NCBI RefSeq assembly: GCF_003352915.1 | Contig: NZ_CP022314.1 | Location: forward strand, 2,399,004 to 2,423,621 | DNA from: Arthrobacter sp. PM3 | GTDB lineage: Bacteria > Actinomycetota > Actinomycetes > Actinomycetales > Micrococcaceae | Direction of reading: 5' to 3' | DNA: 24,618 nt | Shown: positions 6,188 to 14,057 of the stretch, in pieces | How positions within the stretch are numbered: position 1 is the stretch's first letter | Layout: each line of letters starts with the position of its first letter | Made by a program: the position numbers and the translations under genes | Notes under the pieces: generated by a model | What the model was told of the DNA's origin: nothing | The model's database searches: none | Seen by the model: the letters and a program-made list of their open reading frames with translations, nothing else

Positions 6188-7699
6188 ATGTCAACGACGA
6201 CGTCCACCACGACGATCAACCACTTCATCAACGGTGCCGAAGCCGCCGGCGAGGGCGACCGCACCCAGCCCGTGTACAACCCGGCCACCGGCGCCGTCTC
6301 GGGCGAGCTGCGCCTGGCCAACCGTGCCGACCTCGACGCCACGGTCGCCGCCGCCCGCAAGGCTGCCGACACCTGGGGCGACATTTCCCTGGCCAAGCGC
6401 ACCGCCGTCCTGTTCAAGTTCCGCGAGCTCGTCGCCGCGCACGTCGATGAGCTCGCGGAGCTGGTCACGGCCGAGCACGGCAAGGTCCTCTCCGACGCCA
6501 AGGGCGAGATCGGCCGCGGCCTGGAAGTCGTCGAGTTCGCCTGCGGCATCCCGCAGCTGCTCAAGGGCGACTACTCCGACCAGGTCTCCACCGGCATCGA
6601 CGTCTTCTCCTTCCGTGAGCCCCTGGGAGTGGTGGCGGGCATTACCCCGTTCAACTTCCCGGTCATGGTGCCGCTGTGGATGGCCCCGATGGCGATCGCC
6701 ACCGGCAACGCGTTCATCCTCAAGCCCTCCGAGCGCGACCCGTCGGCTTCCATGCTGCTGGCGAAGCTGTGGAAGCAGGCGGGCCTGCCCGACGGCGTGT
6801 TCCAGGTCCTGCACGGCGACAAGGAAACCGTCGACGGCCTGCTGACCCACCCGGACGTGGACGGCATCTCCTTCGTCGGCTCCACCCCGATCGCCAGGTA
6901 CGTCCACGAGACCGCGACCGCGCACGGCAAGCGCGTCCAGGCCCTTGGCGGGGCGAAGAACCACGCGATCATCCTGCCCGACGCGGACCTGGACAACGCC
7001 GCTGACCACCTCGCCGCCGCCGCGTTCGGCTCGGCCGGGGAACGCTGCATGGCCATCTCCGTCGCCGTCGCCGTCGGCGAGGCCGCGGACCTGCTGGTGA
7101 AGAAGGTCGAAGAACGCGCCCTGGCCGTGAAGGTCAACAACGGCACCGCCCCCGGCGCCGAGATGGGCCCGGTGATCACTGCGGCCTCCAAGGAACGCAT
7201 CGAACGGATCGTCACCGAAGCCGAAACCGCCGGCGCCGCCATGGTCGTGGACGGCCGCGACCTCGTCGTCCCCGGCCACGAGGACGGCTTCTGGGTCGGG
7301 CCCACCGTCCTGGACCACGTCAAGACCGAAATGAGCGCCTACACCGAGGAAATCTTCGGCCCCGTCCTCGTCGTCGTCCGCGTCGACACCCTCGAAGACG
7401 GCATCGAGCTGATCAACGCCAACCCCTACGGCAACGGCACCGCCATCTTCACCTCCTCGGGAGCGGCGGCCCGGAAGTTCCAGCGCTCCGTCACGGTCGG
7501 CATGATCGGCATCAACGTGCCCCTGCCCGTGCCCGTGGCCTACCACTCCTTCGGCGGCTGGAAGGCCTCCCTCTTCGGCGACAAGCACATCTACGGCCCC
7601 GAAGGCGTCTCCTTCTACACCCGCGGCAAGGTCATCACCTCCCGCTGGCCCGAAACCCACCACGCCTCCGGCGCCTCCTACAACTTCCCGTCGAACTGA
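6188..7699 (+). CDS. mmsA: CoA-acylating methylmalonate/malonate semialdehyde dehydrogenase (MmsA/IolA)
   Basis: Aldehyde dehydrogenase superfamily, 503 aa. It oxidises malonate semialdehyde (or methylmalonate semialdehyde) with NAD+ and CoA to acetyl-CoA (or propionyl-CoA) and CO2, the last step of the inositol route. The catalytic Cys287 is in FGSAGERCMAIS, the oxyanion Asn156 in PFNFPVM, and the NAD-binding glycine in FVGSTPIA (about 231). LGGAKNHAII replaces the usual general-base glutamate motif, a hallmark of the CoA-dependent subfamily. EEIFGPVL is present near the C terminus. The start at ATG 6188 has SD AAGGAAG at a nine-base gap. The frame extends upstream through the leader repeats, but that part is not homologous. 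Confidence 0.95.
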   Translation: MSTTTSTTTINHFINGAEAAGEGDRTQPVYNPATGAVSGELRLANRADLDATVAAARKAADTWGDISLAKRTAVLFKFRELVAAHVDELAELVTAEHGKVLSDAKGEIGRGLEVVEFACGIPQLLKGDYSDQVSTGIDVFSFREPLGVVAGITPFNFPVMVPLWMAPMAIATGNAFILKPSERDPSASMLLAKLWKQAGLPDGVFQVLHGDKETVDGLLTHPDVDGISFVGSTPIARYVHETATAHGKRVQALGGAKNHAIILPDADLDNAADHLAAAAFGSAGERCMAISVAVAVGEAADLLVKKVEERALAVKVNNGTAPGAEMGPVITAASKERIERIVTEAETAGAAMVVDGRDLVVPGHEDGFWVGPTVLDHVKTEMSAYTEEIFGPVLVVVRVDTLEDGIELINANPYGNGTAIFTSSGAAARKFQRSVTVGMIGINVPLPVPVAYHSFGGWKASLFGDKHIYGPEGVSFYTRGKVITSRWPETHHASGASYNFPSN

Positions 7700-7717
7700 C
7701 ACCTCAACAACCACTAT

Positions 7718-7773
7718 CGATTGCTCCGTAACCGCCGTTTTGAGCGTCCAAAAGGGCACCTGCGGAGCAATCG
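7718..7773 (+). promoter_or_regulatory. Long stem-loop in the mmsA-iolE gap
   Basis: CGATTGCTCCG (7718-7728) pairs perfectly with CGGAGCAATCG (7763-7773). Inside the 34-nt loop a second stem forms (GCC...GGC and TTTTG...CAAAA). No T tract follows. The iolE SD GAAGGA begins five bases downstream. It is probably an RNA processing or stability element, or a translation control hairpin, rather than a terminator. Confidence 0.65.
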
Positions 7774-7789
7774 GTGAGAAGGAACGGAT

Positions 7790-8701
7790 ATGACTGAGAA
7801 CAAGCTGATCATCGGCACCGCGCCGGACTCCTGGGGTGTCTGGTTCGCGGATGACCCCAAGCAGACCCCGTGGGAGCGCTTCCTGGACGAGGTGGCCGAA
7901 TCCGGCTACAAGTGGATCGAGCTGGGCCCGTACGGCTACCTGCCCACCGACCCGGCCCGCCTCGCCGAAGAGCTGAAGGCGCGCGACCTGCAGATCTCGG
8001 CCGGGACCGTCTTCACCGCCTTCCACCGCGGCGCCCACCAGTACGACGAAGCCTGGGAGCCGGCCCGCAAGGTCGCCGAACTCACGGCAGCCATGGGCGG
8101 CGAACACATCGTGGTCATCCCGGCCATGTGGCGCGACGACGTCACCGGCGAGGCCGTGGAGAGCGGCACGCTTTCCGAGCAGGCCTGGAGCGACCTCTTC
8201 GCCGGCCACAACCGGATGGGTAAGACCCTCCTGGAGGACTTCGGCCTGAAGCAGCAGTTCCACTCGCACGCCGATTCCCACGTCGGTGCCCAGGAGGACA
8301 TCGAAACCCTCCTGGCCGCCACGGACCCGCAGTACCTGAACCTGTGCCTGGACACCGGCCACGCCGAATACTGCGGTGCCTCCAGCCTGGACCTGATCAA
8401 GAACTACCCGGACCGGATCGGCTACCTGCACCTGAAGCAGATCAACCCGGACATCCTCAAAAAGGTCAACGAGGAAAACATGACCTGGGCCGCCGCCAAC
8501 CTGGCCGGCGTCATGACCGAGCCGCCGAACGGCCTGCCGGACCTGCGCGCCGTCATCGAAGCCGTCGAGGGCCTCAACCGCCCGATCTTTGGCATCGTGG
8601 AACAGGACATGTACCCCGTGGCCTTCGACGTCCCCATGCCGATCGCCAAGCGCACCCGCAACTACCTGCTCTCCTGCGGCTCCCGCACCGCCGTCAACTA
8701 G
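7790..8701 (+). CDS. iolE: myo-inosose-2 dehydratase (IolE)
   Basis: Xylose-isomerase-like TIM-barrel enzyme of 303 aa that dehydrates 2-keto-myo-inositol to the trihydroxycyclohexane dione using a divalent metal. IolE features are the opening IGTAPDSWGVWF, the FHSHADSHVGAQEDIE segment and LCLDTGHAEYCG. These supply the His, Asp and Glu metal ligands usual for the fold. IVEQDMYPV lies near the C terminus. The ATG is preceded by GAAGGA at a six-base gap. The gene follows mmsA after the stem-loop at 7718-7773 and precedes iolG by 27 bases. Length is standard and no motif is missing. Confidence 0.95.
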   Translation: MTENKLIIGTAPDSWGVWFADDPKQTPWERFLDEVAESGYKWIELGPYGYLPTDPARLAEELKARDLQISAGTVFTAFHRGAHQYDEAWEPARKVAELTAAMGGEHIVVIPAMWRDDVTGEAVESGTLSEQAWSDLFAGHNRMGKTLLEDFGLKQQFHSHADSHVGAQEDIETLLAATDPQYLNLCLDTGHAEYCGASSLDLIKNYPDRIGYLHLKQINPDILKKVNEENMTWAAANLAGVMTEPPNGLPDLRAVIEAVEGLNRPIFGIVEQDMYPVAFDVPMPIAKRTRNYLLSCGSRTAVN

Positions 8702-8728
8702 TTCCACTAGATAGAAGGAATACACACC

Positions 8729-9742
8729 ATGACCAAGACCCTCCGCGTTGCCGTTATCGGCGCCGGCCGTATGGGCGCAGACCACATCCAGCGGCTCAAC
8801 ACCCGCATCCACGGAGCCGAAGTTGCCGCCGTCGTCGACGTCGACCTCGCCCGGGCGCAGGCCGCCATCGAAGGCCTCCCGGGCGCCGTCGCCCTGGCCG
8901 ACGCCGAAGAAGCCCTCAACAACGGCGACGTCAACGCCGTCCTGATCGCCACCCCCGGCTTCCTGCACGAGGACATCCTGCTCAAGGCCATCGCCAAGGA
9001 CATCCCGATCCTCTGCGAGAAGCCGCTCACCCCGGATGCTGAATCCTCCTGGAAGATCGTCGAGGCTGAGGAAAAGCTTGGCCACAAGCGCATCCAGGTC
9101 GGCTTCATGCGCCGCTTCGACGCCGAATACGCCGCCCTGGGCAAGATCATCCGCGACTCCGAACTCGGCGAGCTGCTCATGCTGCACCACCAGCACCGCA
9201 ACCCCACCACCCCGGCCGGCTTCACCAACGAGATGCTGATCAACGACTCCGTGGTCCACGAGTTCGACGCCATCCGCTACTTCACCGGCGAGGAAATCAC
9301 CTCCGTCCAGGTCCGCCTCGGCAAGCCCACCCGCAACGCCCCGGCCGGCCAGCACGACCCCCAGCACGTCCTGATCGAGACCGAGTCCGGCGTCCTGGCC
9401 GACGTCGAGATCTACGTCAACGCGAAGTTCGGCTACGAAGTGGCCACCCAGGCCTCCTTCGAGGACGGCATCGTCAGCATCGGCGGGGACAAAGGCCCGT
9501 ACACCCGCAGCAACGGCCACTGGGGCGGCAACGTCACCCCCGGGTTCGAGGAGCGTTTCGGCGCGGCGTACGACGTCGAAATCCAGTCGTGGGTCGACGC
9601 GGCCCGCCGCGATGAGATCGGCGGCCCCACCGCCTGGGACGGCTACGCCACGGCCGCCTGCTGCGAGGCCGGCGTCGAGGCGCAGAAGAACGGCGAAAAG
9701 GTCGCCGTGAAGCTCAACGCCAAGCCCGCGCTGTACCGCTAG
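8729..9742 (+). CDS. iolG: myo-inositol 2-dehydrogenase (IolG)
   Basis: Gfo/Idh/MocA oxidoreductase of 337 aa that oxidises myo-inositol to 2-keto-myo-inositol with NAD+. The Rossmann motif is GAGRMGADH (11-19). The catalytic residues known from Bacillus IolG are visible: Lys98 in CEKPL, and Asp173 and His177 in NDSVVHEFDAIRYF. GAAGGAA precedes the ATG. It closes the first catabolic run and is followed within seven bases by a strong hairpin (9749-9778). A second paralogue lies at 19303-20337. This one matches classical IolG better, with HHQHRNP and the NDSVVHE wording. Confidence 0.95.
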   Translation: MTKTLRVAVIGAGRMGADHIQRLNTRIHGAEVAAVVDVDLARAQAAIEGLPGAVALADAEEALNNGDVNAVLIATPGFLHEDILLKAIAKDIPILCEKPLTPDAESSWKIVEAEEKLGHKRIQVGFMRRFDAEYAALGKIIRDSELGELLMLHHQHRNPTTPAGFTNEMLINDSVVHEFDAIRYFTGEEITSVQVRLGKPTRNAPAGQHDPQHVLIETESGVLADVEIYVNAKFGYEVATQASFEDGIVSIGGDKGPYTRSNGHWGGNVTPGFEERFGAAYDVEIQSWVDAARRDEIGGPTAWDGYATAACCEAGVEAQKNGEKVAVKLNAKPALYR

Positions 9743-9748
9743 GAGCAC

Positions 9749-9785
9749 CGGAAGGGGCGGATCTGTCCGCCCCTTCCGTTGTGTT
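9749..9785 (+). terminator. Hairpin terminator after iolG
   Basis: A 13-bp perfect stem (9749-9761 with 9766-9778) closed by TCTG is followed by TTGTGTT. The T-rich tail is imperfect, so partial read-through into the iolH-like gene is likely. Confidence 0.75.
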
Positions 9786-9830
9786 CCGCCACCCCGCACA
9801 ACCTGACTGATCCACAATGGAGTGTCCTTC

Positions 9831-10706
9831 GTGAAAATCGCCCTTGACCCCACGCCGTTCCACCACAGCCACAGCCTGCTGGAGTTCCCGCGCGTTGTCG
9901 CCGACCTCGGCTACAAGTACATGCAGATGACCCCGCACGCGGATTTCATCCCGTTCTACAACCACCCGAAGGCCGACGACGAGCTGGTGGGCAAGCTGAA
10001 GGCGGCCTGCAAGGACGCGGGAATCGAAATCGCCTCGGTGCTGCCCGTGCTGCGCTGGTCCGGCCCGGATGAGGACGCCCGCGAGGCCGCCGTCCGCTAC
10101 TGGAAGCGCGCCATCCAGATCACTGTTGACCTGGGCGTCAGCACCATGAACACCGAGTTCAGCGGCCGGCCGGAAAAAGCCGAGGAATCCGAGCGCGCCT
10201 TCTACCGCTCCATGGAGGAACTGCTGCCGATCATCGAGCGGGAGGGCATCGACCTGCTGATCGATCCGCACCCGGACGACTTCGTCGAGGAGGGCCTCGC
10301 CGCCATCCGGGTGATCCGCGGCCTCAATTCCAAGAACGTCGGCATGGTCTACGTGGCCTCGCACAGCTTCCACATGAAGAACGAGCCGCTGGAAATCATG
10401 CGCGCTGCCGGGGACAAGCTGCGCCTGGTCCACGTTGCCGACACCATGAACCACCACGCCTCGCACGGCCTGCGCTACATCACCAACCCGCCCGGGAACC
10501 CGGTCCGGGTGCACCAGCACCTGAAAGTCGGCGACGGCGACGTCAACTGGGACGAGTTCTTCGGCGGCCTGAAGGAAATCGGCTTCCTGGACCGCGAGGA
10601 CACCGTCATGGTCTCCAGCGTCTTCGCCGAGGACGAAAACGCCGAAGAGGTTTCCCGGTACCAGCTGGAGACCATCACGCAGCGCGTCGAGAAAGCGAGC
10701 CTATGA
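9831..10706 (+). CDS. Sugar phosphate isomerase/epimerase-family protein, IolH-like
   Basis: AP-endonuclease-2/xylose-isomerase-like TIM barrel of 291 aa. Inferred metal ligands are Glu109 in MNTEFSG, the IDPHPDD segment near 144-150 and HVADTMNHH. It resembles the IolH proteins of corynebacterial inositol loci, whose exact reaction I cannot state; inosose isomerase (IolI-like) is an alternative. The GTG at 9831 is preferred because TGGAG (9818-9822) lies eight bases upstream and MKIALDPTPFHH is a natural N terminus. A GTG at 9822 would overlap that SD. The stop codon overlaps the next start (ATGA), coupling it to the transporter. Confidence 0.82.
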   Translation: MKIALDPTPFHHSHSLLEFPRVVADLGYKYMQMTPHADFIPFYNHPKADDELVGKLKAACKDAGIEIASVLPVLRWSGPDEDAREAAVRYWKRAIQITVDLGVSTMNTEFSGRPEKAEESERAFYRSMEELLPIIEREGIDLLIDPHPDDFVEEGLAAIRVIRGLNSKNVGMVYVASHSFHMKNEPLEIMRAAGDKLRLVHVADTMNHHASHGLRYITNPPGNPVRVHQHLKVGDGDVNWDEFFGGLKEIGFLDREDTVMVSSVFAEDENAEEVSRYQLETITQRVEKASL

Positions 10707-12118
10707 CGGCGGCCGTCACCGACGTGGCACGATCCGTCAACCACCGGCGGGCCCTGCGCACCGTCACGATCGTCTCCACGTTCGGCGGGCTCCTCTTTGG
10801 CTACGACACCGGCGTGATCAACGGTGCCCTGCCCTACATGCAGGCGGACCTGGGCCTCACGCCGCTGACCGAGGGGCTCGTGACGTCCTCGCTGCTGTTC
10901 GGCGCGGCCTTCGGCGCCCTCTTCGGCGGGCGGCTCGCGGACCGGCACGGCCGGCGCAAAATGATCATGGTGCTGGCCCTGGTTTTCCTCGCCGGCACCC
11001 TGGCCTGCACCTTCGCGCCGACCACGGAAGTGATGATCCTGGCCCGGCTGATCCTCGGCCTGGCCGTGGGCGGGGCCTCCGTGACCGTGCCGGTGTACCT
11101 GGCCGAAGTCTCGCCGAGTGACCGGCGCGGACGTATCGTCACCCAGAACGAGCTCATGATCGTCACCGGCCAGCTGCTGGCCTTCATCTTCAACGCCTAC
11201 CTCGGCAACAGCTTCGGCGAGTCCGGCGGGATCTGGCGCTGGATGCTGGTCATTGCCACCCTGCCGGCGATCGCGCTGTGGATCGGCATGAACTTCATGC
11301 CCGAAAGCCCGCGCTGGCTGGCTTCGATGGGCAGCTTCGGCGAAGCCCTCGGCGTGCTGCAGCGCATCCGCTCCCAGCGCGCGGCGGCCGCCGAGTTCGA
11401 AGAAGTCAAAGCCCTTGCCGTCGAGGACTACAAAGCCAAGATGGGCTCCTGGAAGGACCTCAGCGTGCCCTGGCTGCGGCACATCTTCCTCGTGGGCATC
11501 GGCCTCGCGGTCATCCAGCAGATCACCGGCGTCAACTCGATCATGTACTACGGCACGCAGATCCTCGCGGAGTCCGGCTTCGGCCGCGAAGCGGCCCTGA
11601 CCGCCAACATCGCCAACGGCGTCATCTCCGTCCTGGCCACGTTCCTGGGCATCTGGCTGCTGGGCAAGGTAGGACGGCGGAGGATGCTCATCACCGGCCA
11701 GCTCGGCACCACCACGGCGCTGCTGCTGATCGGCGTCTTCTCCCTCTTCCTGCCCGAAGGCACCGCCCGCGGCTACGCGATCCTGGCCCTCACCGTGACG
11801 TTCCTGGCGTTCCAGCAGGGCGCGATCTCGCCGGTCACCTGGCTGATGCTCTCCGAGATCTTCCCGCTGAAGATCCGCGGCCTCGGCATGGGCGCCTCGG
11901 CCTTCGTGCTGTGGATCGTGAACTTCCTCGTCGGCTTCGGCTTCCCGCAGCTCCTGGCCGCGATCGGACTGTCCAACACCTTCTTCGTCTTCGCCGTCCT
12001 GGGCGTCGGCGCCATCGCCTTCGCCGCAAGGTTCATCCCGGAGACCAAGGACAAGAGCCTGGAGGACCTCGAGCACTACTTCAAACAGGCTGCGGCCAAG
12101 CACCCCGCCGCCGTCTAG
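10703..12118 (+). CDS. iolT: Sugar-porter MFS transporter, probable myo-inositol:H+ symporter (IolT-like)
   Basis: A 471-aa integral membrane protein with the usual 12 hydrophobic segments of the sugar porter family. Family signatures are GYDTGVINGALPYM in the first helix, GGRLADRHGRRKM between helices 2 and 3, PESPRWL before the central loop, QQITGVNSIMYYGTQIL in helix 7 and PETKDKSLEDLE after the last helix. ATGA overlap with the iolH-like gene ties it to inositol use, and C. glutamicum IolT1/T2 are close in style. Substrate assignment rests on context. A broader polyol or hexose range is possible. A terminator follows at 12133-12168. Confidence 0.88.
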   Translation: MTAAVTDVARSVNHRRALRTVTIVSTFGGLLFGYDTGVINGALPYMQADLGLTPLTEGLVTSSLLFGAAFGALFGGRLADRHGRRKMIMVLALVFLAGTLACTFAPTTEVMILARLILGLAVGGASVTVPVYLAEVSPSDRRGRIVTQNELMIVTGQLLAFIFNAYLGNSFGESGGIWRWMLVIATLPAIALWIGMNFMPESPRWLASMGSFGEALGVLQRIRSQRAAAAEFEEVKALAVEDYKAKMGSWKDLSVPWLRHIFLVGIGLAVIQQITGVNSIMYYGTQILAESGFGREAALTANIANGVISVLATFLGIWLLGKVGRRRMLITGQLGTTTALLLIGVFSLFLPEGTARGYAILALTVTFLAFQQGAISPVTWLMLSEIFPLKIRGLGMGASAFVLWIVNFLVGFGFPQLLAAIGLSNTFFVFAVLGVGAIAFAARFIPETKDKSLEDLEHYFKQAAAKHPAAV

Positions 12119-12132
12119 CGGTCCACCCCGGA

Positions 12133-12168
12133 AGCCCCGTTCCCCACTCAGTGAGGGGACGGGGCTTT
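12133..12168 (+). terminator. Terminator between iolT and marR
   Basis: AGCCCCGT (12133-12140) pairs with ACGGGGCT (12159-12166). An inner CCCC/GGGG stem is present and TTT follows. It lies between convergent genes and may serve both. Confidence 0.75.
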
Positions 12169-12173
12169 CCGCG

Positions 12174-12623
12174 TCAGACGCCGGCGTGCAGCCGGGGGAG
12201 CGCGTCCACCAGGGGAGCCAGCTCCGGGACTTCCTGGGCCTCGGCCAGGGCCCGTTCCAGCGTGGCGTCGTGGATGGGCCGTGTCTCCTCAAGGAGGGCG
12301 ATGCCGCTGGGTGTGAGCTCGGTGTAGATCCCGCGGCGGTCATCCGCGCACAGGATCCGGGTCAGCAGCCCGCGGTCTTCGAGCCGGTTGACCAGGCGTG
12401 TGGTGGCGCTTGCGCTCAGCGCCGTGGCACGGGCCAGCTGCTGCATCCGCATGTGCCAGCCGTCCTGCCGGCTCAGCGCGTCCAGGACCGTGTACTCCAC
12501 CACGGAGAGCCGTGCTTCGGCCTGGAGCGAGCGCTCCAGCTCGGCTTCGATCAGTCCGTGCAAAGCCGCCAGTGTCCGCCAGCCCTGCGCCCGGACTTCG
12601 ACGGCGTCGTCCTTGATGCCCAT
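12174..12623 (-). CDS. MarR-family transcriptional regulator
   Basis: A 149-aa winged-helix regulator. The MarR core shows as ARLSVVEYTVLDALSR, then LARATALSASATTRLVNRLEDRGLLTR as recognition helix, then the wing CADDRRGIYTELTPSG with the DxRG-type signature. The ATG at 12623 is chosen because GAAGGGA lies eight bases upstream. An in-frame ATG eight codons earlier (12647) has no SD. It is divergent from the efflux transporter at 12801, and inverted repeats between them probably bind this protein. Expected role: local repressor of the transporter, released by a small ligand. Confidence 0.9.
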   Translation of the reverse strand: MGIKDDAVEVRAQGWRTLAALHGLIEAELERSLQAEARLSVVEYTVLDALSRQDGWHMRMQQLARATALSASATTRLVNRLEDRGLLTRILCADDRRGIYTELTPSGIALLEETRPIHDATLERALAEAQEVPELAPLVDALPRLHAGV

Positions 12624-12677
12624 CTGGTGATTCCCTTCAGCTCGCATGCCCGGCGGGTGATGCCAGGCACGACAAAT

Positions 12678-12752
12678 AATAGTTGCTTGCGCGTTGTATC
12701 TGCCTGTGCAACAATTTCTTTCGTGGCAATAAATAACGCGCCTGCAACTAAT
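12678..12752. promoter_or_regulatory. Inverted repeats in the marR / MFS divergent region
   Basis: Two 18-bp arms (12678-12695 and 12735-12752) are reverse complements except at a few positions, sharing AGTTGC-N3-CGCGTT. A further related copy, TAGCTTACGCGT, lies at 12752-12763. The AT-rich spacer and TATTAT on the - strand (12676-12681) suit overlapping promoters. Likely MarR operators. Confidence 0.55.
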
Positions 12753-12800
12753 AGCTTACGCGTGCCATCCCATCCAGTACAGCTTCGAAGGAGCACTTCC

Positions 12801-14045
12801 ATGCCTATCGGCCTGATAGCCCTCGCCCTCGGCGGGTTCGGGATCGGACTCACCGAGTTCGTCATCATGGGCCTGCTGCCCCAGGTTGCGGCAGACTTCC
12901 GCGTCACCGAGGCCACCGCCGGCTGGCTGATCTCCGGCTACGCGCTCGCGGTCGTGGTCGGGGCGCTCGGCCTGACCGCCGCCGTGACCCGCTTTGAGCG
13001 CAAACCGGTCCTCGCCGGGCTGATGGTCCTGTTCATCGCCGGCAACCTCGTCTCGGCGGTCGCCCCCGACTACGCGCTGATGATGGCGGGCCGCATCATC
13101 GCCGCACTCGCCCACGGTGCCTTCTTCGGCATCGGAGCCGTGGTGGCGGCCGGCATGGTTGCGCCGGACCGGAAGGCCGGGGCCATCGCGATCATGTTCA
13201 CGGGCCTGACCGCGGCAAATGTCCTGGGTGTCCCGTTCGGGACCATGCTGGGCCAGGCCGCGGGCTGGCGCTCGACGTTCTGGGGGATCACCGGGATCGG
13301 CGTCCTGGCGCTGGCCGGCATCCTCACCTTCGTGCCCAAGACGGGATCAGGCGAGACGGCCGCTGGTTCTGCCTCCGGCGGCCTGCGCGGCGAGCTGCGC
13401 GCGTTCCGGTCCGGCCAGGTCTGGCTGTCCATCCTCGTCACCATCCTCGGCTATGGCGGCATGTTCGGCGCCTTCACCTACATCGCCTACACCCTCACCG
13501 AGGTCACCGGCTTCGCCGCCACCACGGTGCCGTGGCTGCTGATCCTCTTCGGTGTCGGGCTCTTCATCGGCAACACCCTGGGCGGCAAGGCGGCGGACAG
13601 GAACGTGGACCGCACCCTGCTGGTGGTCCTCGCCGCGCTGGTGGCGGTGCTCGTGGTCTTCGCCCTGGCCGCCGAAAACCAGCCGCTGACCATCGCCGCA
13701 ATGGTGCTGCTGGGCGGCTTCGGCTTCGCCACGGTCCCGGGGTTGCAGATGCGGGTCATGAAGTACGCCAGCAGCGCCCCCACCCTGGCCTCCGGCGCCA
13801 ATATCGGCGCCTTCAACGTGGGCAACGCACTGGGTGCCTGGATGGGCGGCGTCACCATCACCGCCGGCCTGGGCTACACCTCGCCGATCTGGGCCGGCGC
13901 CGGCATTACCCTGCTGGGCCTGGCGGTTATGGCGTTCGCGGCAGCCACTGCGAAGCGGCAAAACACTCTGCAGCGCGACTCCGCCCTGCCGCCCGGCGTC
14001 GACAGCTCCGCGAACAGCGACGAGACGGAGCTGCAGACGGCCTGA
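12801..14045 (+). CDS. DHA1-type MFS efflux transporter (AraJ/CmlR-like)
   Basis: A 414-aa 12-helix MFS protein of the arabinose-efflux / chloramphenicol-resistance-like group. The opening LGGFGIGLTEFVIMGLLPQVA with a membrane-embedded TEF motif is diagnostic. GRIIAALAHGAFFGIGAVVAAGMV and the motif-C-like GTMLGQAAGWRSTFW follow. The ATG at 12801 has GAAGGAG at a seven-base gap. The open frame continues to 12186, but that extension is antisense to marR. The C-terminal ~25 residues are hydrophilic and variable. Divergence from a MarR gene suggests inducible export of a toxic compound or metabolite. The substrate cannot be told from sequence. Confidence 0.9.
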   Translation: MPIGLIALALGGFGIGLTEFVIMGLLPQVAADFRVTEATAGWLISGYALAVVVGALGLTAAVTRFERKPVLAGLMVLFIAGNLVSAVAPDYALMMAGRIIAALAHGAFFGIGAVVAAGMVAPDRKAGAIAIMFTGLTAANVLGVPFGTMLGQAAGWRSTFWGITGIGVLALAGILTFVPKTGSGETAAGSASGGLRGELRAFRSGQVWLSILVTILGYGGMFGAFTYIAYTLTEVTGFAATTVPWLLILFGVGLFIGNTLGGKAADRNVDRTLLVVLAALVAVLVVFALAAENQPLTIAAMVLLGGFGFATVPGLQMRVMKYASSAPTLASGANIGAFNVGNALGAWMGGVTITAGLGYTSPIWAGAGITLLGLAVMAFAAATAKRQNTLQRDSALPPGVDSSANSDETELQTA

Positions 14046-14057
14046 CGGCCGAAGCGC

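Noticed and set aside
6191..9853. A 1220-codon open frame on the - strand opposite mmsA, iolE and iolG
   Set aside because: Its product is low-complexity, rich in Gly, Asp, Val and His, as expected from the mirror frame of GC-rich genes. The + strand carries complete known enzymes with catalytic motifs.
10475..12343. A 622-codon - strand frame opposite the iolH-like and iolT genes
   Set aside because: Glu/Gly/Gln/His-rich low-complexity translation without motifs. The sugar-porter signatures are on the + strand.
12186..12800. N-terminal extension of the MFS efflux gene
   Set aside because: It would run antisense through marR and has no homology. A clear SD precedes ATG 12801.
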